Assembly: GCF_000614145.1 (NCBI RefSeq)
Contig: NZ_BAKK01000012.1
Location: forward strand, 1-64,000
From: Bacteroides faecichinchillae JCM 17102
Lineage (GTDB): Bacteria > Bacteroidota > Bacteroidia > Bacteroidales > Bacteroidaceae
Direction of reading: 5' to 3'
DNA: 64,000 nt
Part shown: piece by piece, positions 47,288-56,777 of the stretch
Numbering within the stretch: position 1 is the stretch's first letter
How the letters are laid out: the number at the start of each line of letters is the position of its first letter
Position numbers and translations under genes: made by a program
Notes under the pieces: generated by a model
What the model was told of the DNA's origin: nothing
The model's database searches: none
What the model saw: only the letters and a program-made list of their open reading frames with translations

Positions 47288-49135
47288 ATGATGGACGCTC
47301 ATGACACTAATCTACCTCTGAATCAAGGGGAATTAGAAGAAGAAAAGAAAACTGTCGAGGTTTCTGAAGAAATTACGGAAACTCCGGCTGAGGATTTTAC
47401 TACCGAAGTTCAACCTGAAACAACATCTAAATTTCCCTCTAAGGAAGAGATATTGAAGCGGTTGAAAGAGCTTGCTCAAGATGCAGACAATGCTAATAAG
47501 CAAGAGATCGATAATCTGAAACAATCATTCTACAAGTTACATAATGCCGAGATGGAAACTGCCAAAAAACAGTTTATTGAGAATGGCGGTACTCTAGAAG
47601 ATTTCGTTCCTCAAGAAGACTCGGAAGAAAATGAGTTCAAGCGGCTGATGGGAGCTATCAAAGAGAAAAGAAGCATACAGGCTGCCGAGCTTGAACGCCA
47701 GAAGGAAGAAAATCTGCAGGTTAAACTTTCCATTATCGAAGAACTGAAAGAATTGGTAGAATCAGGAGATGACGCCAACAAATCATATACAGAGTTCAAG
47801 AAGCTTCAACAACAATGGAATGAGACTAAACTTGTTCCACAAGGAAAAGTTAATGAACTGTGGAAAAACTATCAGTTATATGTAGAGAAGTTCTATGACC
47901 TACTAAAACTGAACAACGAATTTCGTGAATATGATTTCAAAAAAAATCTGGAAATCAAGACTCATCTTTGCGAAGCTGCTGAAAAGTTAGCCAATGAAGA
48001 AGATGTAGTTTCTGCCTTCCACCAACTTCAGAAGTTGCACCAGGAATTCCGTGATACAGGTCCGGTAGCCAAAGAATTGCGAGATGAGATATGGAATCGC
48101 TTCAAGGCTGCTTCTACAGCTGTAAACCGTCGTCATCAACAGCATTTTGAATCATTAAAAGAAGCTGAGCAACATAATCTGGACCAAAAAACTGTAATCT
48201 GTGAGATTGTAGAAGCAATCGAATACGATGAACTGAAAACATTCTCCGCTTGGGAAAACAAAACTCAAGAGGTAATCGCTTTACAAAACAAATGGAAAAC
48301 CATCGGTTTTGCACCGCAAAAGATGAATGTGAAGATCTTCGAACGTTTCCGTCATGCCTGCGATGACTTCTTCAAAAAGAAAGGAGACTTTTTCAAAAGC
48401 CTGAAAGAAGGAATGAACGAGAATCTTGAAAAGAAAAAAGCTCTTTGTGAGAAAGCAGAAGCCTTGAAAGACAGTACCGATTGGAAAGCTACAGCAGATG
48501 CTTTGACCAAACTTCAGAAAGAATGGAAAACTATCGGACCGGTAGCTAAGAAGTATTCGGATGCTATTTGGAAACGTTTCATCTCTGCTTGTGACTATTT
48601 CTTTGAGCAAAAGAACAAAGCTACTTCTTCACAACGTTCCGTTGAAATAGAAAACATGGAGAAAAAGAAAGCACTAATTGAAAAACTTTCTTCCATTGAC
48701 GAAAATATGGAGATGGACGAAGCCAGTACTTTAGTGCGTGAACTGATGAAAGAATGGAATACGATCGGACATGTTCCGTTCAAAGAAAAAGATAAGTTGT
48801 ATAAGCAATATCATGGATTGATTGACCAACTATTCGATCGTTTCAACATCAGTGCATCAAACAAGAAGCTAAGTAATTTCCGTTTGAATATCAATAATAT
48901 TCAGGAAAATGGTCCACAATCTCTTTATAGAGAACGTGAAAGGCTTACACGTACTTATGAAAACATGAAGAATGAACTTCAAACTTACGAAAACAACTTA
49001 GGGTTCCTGACTTCTACATCTAAAAAAGGAAGCAGTTTACTAACCGAACTCAACCGTAAAGTTGATAAATTGAAAGCTGACTTAGAGCTAGTTTTACAAA
49101 AAATTAAAGTTATTGATGAGTCATTGAAAGAATAA
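47288..49135 (+). CDS. DUF349 repeat protein
   Basis: A 615-residue cytosolic, highly charged, all-helical protein with about five DUF349 repeats. The repeats are recognised by LxKLQKEWKTIGPVAKKYSD (about residue 410) and IWKRFISACDYFFEQK, with further copies near 185, 265, 340 and 490. The N-terminus is acidic (EEEKKTVEVSEEITETPAED), and the C-terminus is a coiled coil. DUF349 proteins are conserved in Bacteroidota and of unknown role; a link with RNA or ribosome biology has been suggested for some, which I cannot test here. It has its own terminator and appears monocistronic. Confidence 0.85.
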   Translation: MMDAHDTNLPLNQGELEEEKKTVEVSEEITETPAEDFTTEVQPETTSKFPSKEEILKRLKELAQDADNANKQEIDNLKQSFYKLHNAEMETAKKQFIENGGTLEDFVPQEDSEENEFKRLMGAIKEKRSIQAAELERQKEENLQVKLSIIEELKELVESGDDANKSYTEFKKLQQQWNETKLVPQGKVNELWKNYQLYVEKFYDLLKLNNEFREYDFKKNLEIKTHLCEAAEKLANEEDVVSAFHQLQKLHQEFRDTGPVAKELRDEIWNRFKAASTAVNRRHQQHFESLKEAEQHNLDQKTVICEIVEAIEYDELKTFSAWENKTQEVIALQNKWKTIGFAPQKMNVKIFERFRHACDDFFKKKGDFFKSLKEGMNENLEKKKALCEKAEALKDSTDWKATADALTKLQKEWKTIGPVAKKYSDAIWKRFISACDYFFEQKNKATSSQRSVEIENMEKKKALIEKLSSIDENMEMDEASTLVRELMKEWNTIGHVPFKEKDKLYKQYHGLIDQLFDRFNISASNKKLSNFRLNINNIQENGPQSLYRERERLTRTYENMKNELQTYENNLGFLTSTSKKGSSLLTELNRKVDKLKADLELVLQKIKVIDESLKE

Positions 49136-49157
49136 TAATGATCCTTCATTAAGAATA

Positions 49158-49198
49158 AAAACAGGTTTAGTTGTCCTCAGACAGTCAAACCTGTTTTT
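49158..49198 (+). terminator. terminator of the DUF349 gene
   Basis: AAACAGGTTT (49159-49168) pairs with AAACCTGTTT (49187-49196), followed by a T run to 49200. A classic intrinsic terminator on +. Confidence 0.85.
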
Positions 49199-49408
49199 TT
49201 GAATCTACTTTAGATATCAGAACAAAAGAACATATTTCTATATCACCTCTTTTATACTAACTAATTTTTCTTCTTATGTCTCTATGTTCTTATACCTAAA
49301 AGACTTAGTTTATGTTTCTAGACAGTTTAAAATACAGGTAATCACCAATTCTGAATTTATTTAATCTCATTTTCAAACTTACTTAAATTCCGAATCTTAA
49401 AATGCAAA

Positions 49409-49440
49409 AAACCTACTAGAAGAATTTATCTAGTAGGTTT
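49409..49440 (-). terminator. terminator of tRNA-Gln
   Basis: AAACCTACTAGA (49409-49420) pairs with TCTAGTAGGTTT (49429-49440). On the minus strand the stem runs into TTTTTTGC, 25 bases after the tRNA end. Confidence 0.85.
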
Positions 49441-49464
49441 CATCTGTAAAGAGTAATTTTTCTG

Positions 49465-49535
49465 TTGGGCTACCAAGATTCGAACTTGGAATGACAGGAC
49501 CAGAATCTGTAGTGTTACCATTACACCATAGCCCA
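49465..49535 (-). tRNA. tRNA-Gln (anticodon CTG)
   Basis: 71 nucleotides on the minus strand. The acceptor stem TGGGCTA pairs with TAGCCCA; the D stem is GTGT/ACAC; the T arm is CCAAG-TTCGAAT-CTTGG. The anticodon loop is TTCTGGT, giving CTG. The anticodon stem ACAGA/CCTGT has an A-C mismatch next to the loop, the only imperfect pair. The variable loop CATT is as in other tRNA-Gln. CCA is not encoded. It has its own promoter and terminator. Confidence 0.9.
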
Positions 49536-49555
49536 ATACTTCTGTTTTGCGGGTG

Positions 49556-49585
49556 CAAAGATACAAAGTTTTCGTGAAATCCAAA
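49556..49585 (-). promoter_or_regulatory. promoter of tRNA-Gln
   Basis: On the minus strand TTTG (49582-49585) and TATCTTTG (49556-49563) are 18 bases apart, close to the Bacteroides consensus, and the tRNA starts 21 bases after the -7 box. Confidence 0.65.
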
Positions 49586-49695
49586 CAATTCCAATATTTT
49601 TTGCAAAAACTTCAAATTATCATTCTGAACAGCAGAATCTACACTAAAAAACACAAAAATTATGTCATAACTTTCTTGTATCCAATAAATCAACG

Positions 49696-49703
49696 TATAT
49701 TTG
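49696..49703 (+). promoter_or_regulatory. -7 box for the rsfS-ftsH-cdsA unit
   Basis: TATATTTG, 93 bases before the rsfS ATG, with a weak CTTG 17 bases upstream of it. It leaves an untranslated leader of about 85 bases. Confidence 0.5.
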
Positions 49704-49796
49704 TCAAAGATATCACGTTTATAAACTGAAACAAAGGAGAATCCTTTTTTGTTATAAACCAAAAGAGAACATGAATTATTAATTTCAATCTTAAGA

Positions 49797-50155
49797 ATGA
49801 ACGAGACAAAGATATTAATTGAAAAAATAAAAGAGGGAATTCAAGAAAAGAAAGGTAAAAATATTATTATTGCCGATTTAACTAATATAGAAGATACTAT
49901 CTGTAAATACTTCATTATTTGTCAGGGAAACTCCCCAAGTCAAGTTAATGCCATCGTAGATTCAATCAAAGAATTTGCACGTAAAGGCGCAAACTGCAAA
50001 CCTTGCGCTGTTGATGGTCTACGTAATGCAGAATGGGTGGCTATGGATTACGCTGATGTATTAGTACATGTTTTTCTACCCGAAACTAGAACTTTCTATA
50101 ATCTTGAACATCTCTGGCTGATGCCAAACTTACCCAAATTCCCGATCTTGACTAA
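49797..50155 (+). CDS. rsfS: ribosomal silencing factor RsfS, with a frameshift near the end
   Basis: RsfS (YbeB/Iojap family) binds ribosomal protein uL14 and blocks subunit joining when nutrients are low. The core is intact: ICQGNSPSQVNAIVDSIKE, then VDGLRNAEWVAMDYADVLVH and ETRTFYNLEHLW. One G is missing from GG at 50116-50117; with it the end reads LWADAKLTQIPDLD, stopping at 50153-50155, for a normal length of 119 residues. Uncorrected, the frame runs on into ftsH in the wrong phase. ftsH starts nine bases after the corrected stop, the usual Bacteroides order rsfS-ftsH. Confidence 0.94.
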
Positions 50156-50164
50156 TTTACGATT

Positions 50165-52222
50165 ATGGACAATAACAACGCTAATAATAACAAACCTAAC
50201 AATAACAAGGTTAATATGCCCAAGTTCAATTTGAACTGGATGTATATGTTTATCGCTCTTATGCTTATTGCACTCTATGTGAGTAGTAATTATGGAGGAG
50301 TAGGTAGCAAAGAGGTTGATTACAGTACATTTCAGAAATATGTGCAGAATGGATACATCAACAAAGTCATAAGCCAAAACGAAGGGAAGTCTATCGAAGC
50401 CTATATCAAGCCTAGTGCAGTAGGTGCCGTATTTGGTGCAGACTCCAGTCAGGTTGGCAAAACACCCATTGTAATTACTAGTGGACCATCAGATGATAAA
50501 CTGGATGAGTTTTTGAATGCTGAAAAAGAAGCCGGACATTTCGACGGGACATATAGTTACCCACATAAGTCGGATCTTCTTCCAACAATTCTGACTAGTA
50601 TATTGCCACTTGTTTTATTAATTGCTTTGTGGATATTCTTTATGCGCCGAATGAGCGGAGGTGCTAATGGTGGTGCCGGCGGCGTATTCAATGTTGGTAA
50701 ATCAAAGGCACAACTCTTTGAAAAGGGTGGTGCTATTAAAATAACATTTAAAGATGTAGCAGGTCTGTCTGAAGCAAAACAAGAAGTTGAAGAGATTGTT
50801 GAGTTCTTGAAAGAACCTCAGAAATATACAGACTTGGGAGGTAAAATACCTAAAGGCGCTTTATTGGTAGGCCCTCCGGGAACTGGTAAAACATTGCTTG
50901 CAAAAGCCGTTGCCGGTGAAGCAAATGTACCTTTCTTCTCTCTTGCGGGCTCCGACTTTGTCGAAATGTTTGTCGGTGTAGGTGCTTCTCGTGTACGCGA
51001 CCTATTCAAACAGGCAAAAGAGAAAGCTCCTTGTATTGTCTTTATTGATGAAATTGATGCCGTTGGACGTGCCCGTGGCAAAAACCCTGCTATGGGAGGA
51101 AATGATGAACGCGAAAACACGTTAAATCAACTTCTGACGGAAATGGACGGTTTCGGTTCTAACAGTGGTGTTATCATCCTGGCTGCTACCAATCGTGTAG
51201 ATGTATTGGATAAAGCATTACTTCGTGCCGGACGTTTCGACCGCCAGATACATGTGGATTTGCCTGATTTGAACGAACGCAAGGAAGTATTCGGTGTACA
51301 TTTACGCCCTATCAAAATAGACGATACTGTTGATGTAGATTTGCTGGCACGTCAAACTCCGGGGTTCTCTGGTGCAGATATTGCAAATGTTTGTAATGAA
51401 GCCGCATTGATCGCTGCCCGTCATGGTAAGAAATTCGTAGGTAAACAAGATTTTTTGGATGCTGTAGACCGTATCATCGGTGGGCTGGAAAAGAAAACTA
51501 AAATTACTACCGAAGCAGAGCGCCGTTCTATTGCTTTGCATGAAGCAGGACACGCATCTATTTCCTGGTTATTGGAATATGCAAATCCTTTGATCAAAGT
51601 GACCATTGTTCCCCGTGGACGTGCATTAGGCGCCGCCTGGTATTTACCTGAAGAACGCCAGATTACGACCAAAGAGCAAATGTTGGACGAAATGTGTGCA
51701 ACCTTAGGAGGTCGTGCTGCTGAAGATTTATTTATCGGCCGTATTTCCACAGGTGCTATGAATGATTTGGAAAGAGTGACTAAACAGGCATACGGTATGA
51801 TTGCTTATCTGGGAATGAGTGAGAAATTGCCTAATTTGTGTTATTACAATAATGACGATTATTCTTTCAACCGCCCTTATAGCGAAAAAACAGCAGAGTT
51901 AATTGACGAAGAGGTTAAGAAGATGGTGAATGAGCAATATGAACGCGCCAAACAAATTCTATCAGAGCACAAAGAAGGTCATAACGAATTAGCTCAGCTG
52001 TTAATTGATAAAGAAGTGATTTTCGCTGAAGATGTTGAACGTATCTTTGGTAAACGCCCATGGGCTTCCCGCTCTGAAGAGATAATGGCAGCAAAAGAAA
52101 GCCAGGCAGCAGCCGAAGCTGAAAGAAAGCTAGCCAAAGAAGTGGAAGAAGAAGAAAAAGAAATTAAAGAAGAAGAAGCCGAAAATACTGCGGAAGAAAA
52201 AAAGGCTGAATCTAATAACTAA
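50165..52222 (+). CDS. ftsH: ATP-dependent zinc metalloprotease FtsH
   Basis: A 685-residue membrane protease that degrades damaged membrane proteins and short-lived regulators. The N-terminus is an Asn-rich stretch ([18 protein letters not shown]), followed by a first membrane helix (about 25-41), a periplasmic domain and a second helix (about 140-160). The AAA part has Walker [19 protein letters not shown], pore loop [10 protein letters not shown], Walker [14 protein letters not shown] and second region of homology [20 protein letters not shown]. The zinc site is HEAGH (about residue 460). The C-terminal tail is a long acidic Glu/Lys coil ([20 protein letters not shown]). It lies between rsfS and cdsA. 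Confidence 0.97.
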   Translation: MDNNNANNNKPNNNKVNMPKFNLNWMYMFIALMLIALYVSSNYGGVGSKEVDYSTFQKYVQNGYINKVISQNEGKSIEAYIKPSAVGAVFGADSSQVGKTPIVITSGPSDDKLDEFLNAEKEAGHFDGTYSYPHKSDLLPTILTSILPLVLLIALWIFFMRRMSGGANGGAGGVFNVGKSKAQLFEKGGAIKITFKDVAGLSEAKQEVEEIVEFLKEPQKYTDLGGKIPKGALLVGPPGTGKTLLAKAVAGEANVPFFSLAGSDFVEMFVGVGASRVRDLFKQAKEKAPCIVFIDEIDAVGRARGKNPAMGGNDERENTLNQLLTEMDGFGSNSGVIILAATNRVDVLDKALLRAGRFDRQIHVDLPDLNERKEVFGVHLRPIKIDDTVDVDLLARQTPGFSGADIANVCNEAALIAARHGKKFVGKQDFLDAVDRIIGGLEKKTKITTEAERRSIALHEAGHASISWLLEYANPLIKVTIVPRGRALGAAWYLPEERQITTKEQMLDEMCATLGGRAAEDLFIGRISTGAMNDLERVTKQAYGMIAYLGMSEKLPNLCYYNNDDYSFNRPYSEKTAELIDEEVKKMVNEQYERAKQILSEHKEGHNELAQLLIDKEVIFAEDVERIFGKRPWASRSEEIMAAKESQAAAEAERKLAKEVEEEEKEIKEEEAENTAEEKKAESNN

Positions 52223-52236
52223 TAACACGAAAGACG

Positions 52237-53079
52237 TTGAATAGTAATTTTATAAAACGGACCGTTACCGGAATTCTCTTTGTAGCTATTCTGGTAGGAT
52301 GTATCCTTTCGGGAACATTAAGTTTTGGTATTTTATTTGTTGTGATCAGTTCATTGACTATTTTTGAATATGGACAACTGATAAATAACCGTGCAGAAGG
52401 AGCCAATGTTAATAAGTTCATCACCATGTTAGGTGGAGCTTATCTTTTTCTTGCAATCATGGCATTCTGTATCAATACAGCTGATTCAAAGATATTCATT
52501 CCATATATAGTACTACTACTCTACCTGATGATTAGTGAACTATATCTGAAAAAGGAAAATCCGTTACTTAACTGGGCATATTCTATGCTTAGCCAGCTAT
52601 ACATCGGATTGCCTTTTGCCCTACTGAATATTTTGGCATTCCATACAGATCCTGAATATAGCAGTGTAAGTTATAACCCGATATTGCCATTATCGATTTT
52701 TATTTTTCTTTGGTTAAATGATACCGGAGCTTACTGTATCGGTTCATTAATCGGAAAACATCGACTTTTTGAACGTATTTCACCTAAAAAATCATGGGAA
52801 GGCTCAATCGGAGGTGGAGTAGTTGCTATTGGAGCCTCTTTTATACTTGCACACTATTTCCCATTTTTATCTATGTGGGAATGGGCAGGTTTGGCATTGA
52901 CTGTTGTTATATTTGGAACTTGGGGAGACTTAACTGAATCGTTACTGAAACGTCAGCTTCATGTAAAAGATTCCGGTACAATTCTTCCTGGCCATGGAGG
53001 GTTGCTTGATCGTTTTGACAGTTCTTTAATGGCAATTCCCGCAGCGGTCGTTTATCTATATGTGCTAACTTTACTTTAA
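52237..53079 (+). CDS. cdsA: phosphatidate cytidylyltransferase
   Basis: A 280-residue inner-membrane enzyme that makes CDP-diacylglycerol from phosphatidate and CTP, the branch point of phospholipid synthesis. It has about eight helices and the C-terminal signature KRQLHVKDSGTILPGHGGLL followed by DRFDSSLMAIPAA. No ATG lies near the start: the frame opens with TTG at 52237 (NSNFIKRTVTG), 15 bases after the ftsH stop, and TTG is the likely start codon. It ends the rsfS-ftsH-cdsA unit at a shared terminator. Confidence 0.95.
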   Translation: MNSNFIKRTVTGILFVAILVGCILSGTLSFGILFVVISSLTIFEYGQLINNRAEGANVNKFITMLGGAYLFLAIMAFCINTADSKIFIPYIVLLLYLMISELYLKKENPLLNWAYSMLSQLYIGLPFALLNILAFHTDPEYSSVSYNPILPLSIFIFLWLNDTGAYCIGSLIGKHRLFERISPKKSWEGSIGGGVVAIGASFILAHYFPFLSMWEWAGLALTVVIFGTWGDLTESLLKRQLHVKDSGTILPGHGGLLDRFDSSLMAIPAAVVYLYVLTLL

Positions 53080-53104
53080 TTTATTTCAAGAGAATAGTAC
53101 AAGG

Positions 53105-53147
53105 AAAAGACCGGAAGTTATTCTAATCAGAAAACTCCCGGTCTTTT
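53105..53147. terminator. bidirectional terminator between cdsA and the NigD-like gene
   Basis: Fifteen-base arms AAAAGACCGGAAGTT (53105-53119) and AACTCCCGGTCTTTT (53133-53147) pair with one mismatch, between convergent genes. Confidence 0.8.
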
Positions 53148-53171
53148 ACACACTAACACATCAAAACATCA

Positions 53172-53942
53172 CTATTGTAACATAGAAGAAACAGTATGTA
53201 CTTCTTTTGATTTATCGGGCACGCCTACTGGATGTTCAAAGTCAAGAACTACAATTACACCTTCTCCATTCTCCTTTGAATTTATCTTAACCTTAAAACC
53301 TTTCATTTCAGGTTCCGCATTTTCGTCCTCTTCAGTAGGATAAAACTCTTCCAGATTATAAGACACTCGTCCCCAGCCCCAATCATTTGTCACATCATCA
53401 TAAGTGTTATAACGTAGTTCCAGATGCACGTAGCCATCTTCATCCACACTTTGAGTTTCGGGCGCTTCTATCTTATTTTGAACTAAACTAATACGATGTT
53501 TTTTAGAAAAAGGAATATTCTGATTGAAGATAATATTCAGGAACTTTCCTCCAAGCCACATATCTCCTTGATAAATCAAAATAGGATCATTACCGAATTC
53601 TTCCTCATTCTCTGCGGTCATTTCCTCCACTTCTTTAGTCAGCACTTCATTAATACCTTTCATCTGTACTTGTACTCCGTCCTTAGTGTCAACTAAAGGA
53701 TTAAAAACTGCAACCACACGTTTTCCATCCACTGGTCGATACCAAGGAATTGCGGTGGTAACCGGATCAATAATTCCCCAACGGTCACCTTCCAAATAAA
53801 AACCGCCACCACCGGTAGCATGAACCGTTGCCCAGTCCCAACTAAAATCACCGATAGAATAATAATCATCATCATCACACGATTGCAGCATAGGCACTAA
53901 TGCCAGCAACAACAAACCTAAAATCCAATTATTTTTTTTCAT
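53172..53942 (-). CDS. NigD-like lipoprotein
   Basis: A 256-residue lipoprotein with signal peptide and lipobox (PMLQSCDDDD, Cys about 22) followed by four Asp, a likely surface-sorting signal. The N-terminal half has the OB-like strand pattern of NigD (WGIIDPVTTAIPWYRPVDGK, KRVVAVFNPLVDTKDGVQVQ) and the C-terminal half is a beta-sandwich (DEDGYVHLELRYNTYDD). NigD was named from a Bacteroides bacteriocin locus, but NigD-like lipoproteins are widespread in the genus without one, and no bacteriocin genes are seen here. Function unknown. Confidence 0.82.
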   Translation of the reverse strand: MKKNNWILGLLLLALVPMLQSCDDDDYYSIGDFSWDWATVHATGGGGFYLEGDRWGIIDPVTTAIPWYRPVDGKRVVAVFNPLVDTKDGVQVQMKGINEVLTKEVEEMTAENEEEFGNDPILIYQGDMWLGGKFLNIIFNQNIPFSKKHRISLVQNKIEAPETQSVDEDGYVHLELRYNTYDDVTNDWGWGRVSYNLEEFYPTEEDENAEPEMKGFKVKINSKENGEGVIVVLDFEHPVGVPDKSKEVHTVSSMLQ

Positions 53943-53983
53943 ATTAGTTCTTTTCTTAATTAATCTTTTGTTTTATAAATAAA

Positions 53984-54011
53984 AAAGCCGGGCAATTACT
54001 GCGCCGGCTTT
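53984..54011 (-). terminator. terminator of lpxB
   Basis: AAAGCCGG and CCGGCTTT form a GC-rich stem just downstream of lpxB, running into T residues on the minus strand. Confidence 0.75.
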
Positions 54012-54033
54012 ACGTTTATTCAGAAAAAGAAAG

Positions 54034-55169
54034 TTATTTTTTCAAAATCCTCAGCATTTCACGTGCTGCTTGTTTAGAAGCTCCTGCAGGACCTAGCCGT
54101 TCTGCCACGTATGTATATCCTGCAAGCATAGTTTTCCTATATTCTGAATCTTCAAGAATGTTCTTTAATTCCTGCTGCATATTTCCAACTGTCATCGTAT
54201 CAGCTACCAACTCTTTCACAACCTCTCGGTCTGCAATCAAATTGACTAATGAAATATATTTCACTTTCAATATATGACGACGTAGAAATGAAATCACCCT
54301 TCCTATAGGAGTATAATAACAAACAACTTGAGGAACACGAAACAATGCAGTTTCAAGTGTTGCGGTTCCGGAAGTAACTAATGCAACTTCCGCATGTTGT
54401 AAAAGACGATAGGTTTGTTCAAAAACAATCTTCACTTTCGCTTGTCCTATATACTGTTTATAATATTCCGGCAAAATACTTGGTGCACCCGCCAAAACAA
54501 CCTGATAATTTGGAAAACCAGAAACAGCTTTCAACATATCCGGTAAGTTATCCTTAATTTCCTGCTTTCTGCTGCCTGCCAACAAAGCAATAATAGGTTT
54601 ATCCTCCAAGTTATTATCGGTAATAAACTCCCGAAAGTTTTTAGGATTAGCTTCCTGATATGCAGTCACCTCATCCATTGTAGGATTTCCTACATAATGA
54701 ATTGGGTATTGGTGTTTATCCTCAAAAAACTCCACTTCAAAGGGAAGTATGGAAAAGAGTTCATCCACATCCCTCTTAATATTCTTAATACGGTATTCCT
54801 TCCAAGCCCAGATTTTCGGAGAAATAAAATAATAAACCGGAATCCGTGTTTGCGCATGAACGAACTTGGCAATATTGAGATTAAATCCCGGATAGTCTAC
54901 CAATATCACTACATCTGGATTCCAAGCCACAATATCCTCCTTACAACGTTTCATATTTGCAAAAATAGTACGCAAATGAAGTAACACTGGAATAAATCCC
55001 ATGTATGCCAGTTCTTTATAGTGCTTCACCATTGTCCCTCCAGCAGCAGCCATCAGTCTCCTCCGAAAAAACGAAAGTCTGCCTGCAGATCTTCTGTTTT
55101 CAAAGCAGACATCAAATGCGAAGCATGTAAATCACCAGAAGCTTCACCAACAATCAGATAATATTTCAT
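54034..55169 (-). CDS. lpxB: lipid-A-disaccharide synthase, with a frameshift
   Basis: LpxB joins UDP-diacylglucosamine and lipid X into the lipid A disaccharide at the inner membrane. The gene starts at 55169 with MKYYLIVGEASGDLHASHLM, the family's N-terminal nucleotide-sugar site. The frame breaks after FRFFGGD: one G missing on + near 55056 (GACTGATGG for GACCTGATGG) gives a stop; corrected it reads GGDLMAAAGGTMVKHYKELA. The rest has IFANMKRCKEDIVAWNPDVV, YFISPKIWAWKEYRIKNIKR and ALVTSGTATLETALFRVPQV. Corrected length is 378 residues, as usual. surE lies upstream on the same strand, separated by a 109-base AT-rich linker; lpxB and surE are often neighbours in Bacteroides. Confidence 0.95.
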
Positions 55170-55278
55170 GGAACAATTAATTAATAAATTGAAGAACGAA
55201 CAATGAAAAACAAACAATGACGAATGAAGAATCGACTATACAGTAGACAATGTAGCCCATTCTTCATTCATTTTTTTG

Positions 55279-56058
55279 TTATTCTTCATTTTCCTCTATC
55301 CATTGATTTAGCTCATCGATAAAATCATAAGCAGTTAAATCAACCTTAGTTGGAGTAATAGCAACATATCCGTTCGCCAATGCCCAGTGATCATTTTTCT
55401 CATTTTCCGGTTCATGATCGGCAAATTCACCTGTCAACCAAAAATAATTTCGATCGTTTTGACGTGGACACACTTCCCACTCATTCGTCCAACATCCTTT
55501 TGCTTGTTCGCATACCTTTATACCTTTGATATCAGGAGTATCCGGGAAATTTACATTCAGACAAGTCAAAGGAGGCAAACCTTTTTCCAATACCATTGCT
55601 GCTATTTTACGTATATATGGACCGGCTGCTTCAAAATCAGCACCCATATCGTGATTACATAAAGAGAAGCCTATAGATGGAACACCATTCAGACAACCTT
55701 CAATCACAACTCCCATCGTACCGGAATAATGCACATTTGTAGCAGAATTATCACCATGATTAATACCGCCAACCACTAAATCAGGCTTACGATCAAGCAC
55801 CGTATTCCATGCAAGTTTAATGCAATCGGTCGGTGTTCCTGAACATTTATATACCGTCACTCCTACCTCCTGCTTAACCAATTTATAATGCACAGGCTGT
55901 GTCACAGTTAATGCACTGGCACTACCGGAACGTGGAGCGTCAGGCGCCATTACTACAATTTCTCCCAATGTTCGAAGAAACTTAACCAATTCACTAATAC
56001 CCTTAGCCATGATACCATCATCATTCGACACAAGTATCAGCGGTCGTTTATTTTCCAT
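55279..56058 (-). CDS. surE: 5'/3'-nucleotidase SurE
   Basis: A 259-residue metal-dependent phosphatase that dephosphorylates nucleoside monophosphates, linked to survival in stationary phase. The active-site motifs are [15 protein letters not shown] (metal-binding Asp-Asp near residues 12-13), [14 protein letters not shown] and [20 protein letters not shown]. The length is normal. Upstream lies the 22-bp repeat array at 56219-56313. Confidence 0.96.
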   Translation of the reverse strand: MENKRPLILVSNDDGIMAKGISELVKFLRTLGEIVVMAPDAPRSGSASALTVTQPVHYKLVKQEVGVTVYKCSGTPTDCIKLAWNTVLDRKPDLVVGGINHGDNSATNVHYSGTMGVVIEGCLNGVPSIGFSLCNHDMGADFEAAGPYIRKIAAMVLEKGLPPLTCLNVNFPDTPDIKGIKVCEQAKGCWTNEWEVCPRQNDRNYFWLTGEFADHEPENEKNDHWALANGYVAITPTKVDLTAYDFIDELNQWIEENEE

Positions 56059-56218
56059 ACTTTCAATCCTTTCCTTTTAAATATCTGCACAAAAGTAACA
56101 AAAAGTAGACGGAATACCAACCTGGCAGTTATTAATAATTAGTTCACCCCCGACAAGAAGTTTTGAGAAATTCCGAAAGACTGTTTACTCATTTGTTGAA
56201 CATATACAGCAAAAAGCT

Positions 56219-56313
56219 ATTTCATAAGGTGAAACAAAGTGTTCCATATAGCAGAACAAAGTGTTTTATATAGTAGAACAAAGTGTTTCACCTAAGAGAA
56301 ACTAATGGTTTAC
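56219..56313. repeat. second 22-bp-periodic array, with parS-like half-sites
   Basis: Units begin at 56219, 56241, 56263 and 56285, exactly 22 bases apart, with a partial fifth unit (GTTTACAC) from 56308. They follow the GTTTC-N7-GAAAC pattern seen at 25153-25236, although the middle units have decayed to GTTCC/GTTTT and AGAAC; the linker AAAGT is repeated in the first three. GTGAAACA (56229-56236) and TGTTTCAC (56284-56291) are perfect 8-base half-sites of the known parS palindrome, 47 bases apart and facing outward. Confidence 0.8.
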
Positions 56314-56379
56314 ACATGGATATAATACAGCGGATTAAATTATCGACCTCAATGAGTACACCTAAAATAGTCAATTAAT

Positions 56380-56484
56380 GGTGATAGGTGATAGAGAAGG
56401 TGATAGGTTAAAAAGCAACCTATCACCCTCTCAAGCATCGATGAATAAAGGGTTACAGAAGATTGGTGATAGGTTGATAGAGAA
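56380..56484. repeat. GGTGATAGG direct and inverted repeats
   Basis: GGTGATAGGTGATAGAGAA (56380-56398), GGTGATAGGTT (56399-56409), its reverse complement AACCTATCACC (56417-56427) and GGTGATAGGTTGATAGAGAA (56465-56484). The pair at 56399/56417 forms an 11-bp hairpin with a seven-base loop. Confidence 0.8.
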
Positions 56485-56599
56485 AATGATATTTTTTGTA
56501 TAGTAGACCAAACAACTACCCGACACATTACCACCCGTTTACAAATCTTAATCTTCTGCAAGCGACTAAAAAAAGGAATAGATTTCCAATATAAATATG

Positions 56600-56607
56600 T
56601 ATATTTG
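56600..56607 (+). promoter_or_regulatory. -7 box upstream of parA
   Basis: TATATTTG, matching TAnnTTTG, 170 bases before the parA ATG, giving a long leader. No clear -33 element. Confidence 0.4.
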
Positions 56608-56777
56608 CAAGCTCAGAAAAGATAATCTGATGATAAAACAGCCTAAGTTCGTAATTGCCTTGCACGACAGTTATTAACAAAACAGGTGACTTATCAACAG
56701 AAATTGCAAAGTTTCTATTTTTTCGTAGGCGCTCTAAGGATTTATCACTTATTTCGCTGCCAATAAATTTAGAGAAT

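Larger units (their letters stand above)
49136..49464. other. intergenic region with two terminators
   Basis: Apart from the two terminators listed separately, this 330-base stretch is AT-rich and shows no reading frame, promoter match or RNA fold that I can support. Confidence 0.6.
56059..56777. other. repeat-rich intergenic region between surE and parA
   Basis: 720 bases without a gene, between divergent surE and parAB. It holds two repeat blocks and a -7 box, listed separately. The sequence TTATCAACA at 56691-56699 resembles a DnaA box with one change; a single weak match is not evidence for an origin. Confidence 0.6.

Noticed and set aside
53172..53942. Bacteriocin locus, from the NigD-like gene
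   Set aside because: NigD-like lipoproteins are common without bacteriocins, and no structural or export genes flank it.
56691..56699. Replication origin near parAB
   Set aside because: Only one weak DnaA-box match is seen; there is no DnaA-box cluster and no dnaA.
56655..56777. Extended N-terminus of ParA
   Set aside because: The 41 extra codons come from untranslated leader; the ATG at 56778 gives the standard ParA start.
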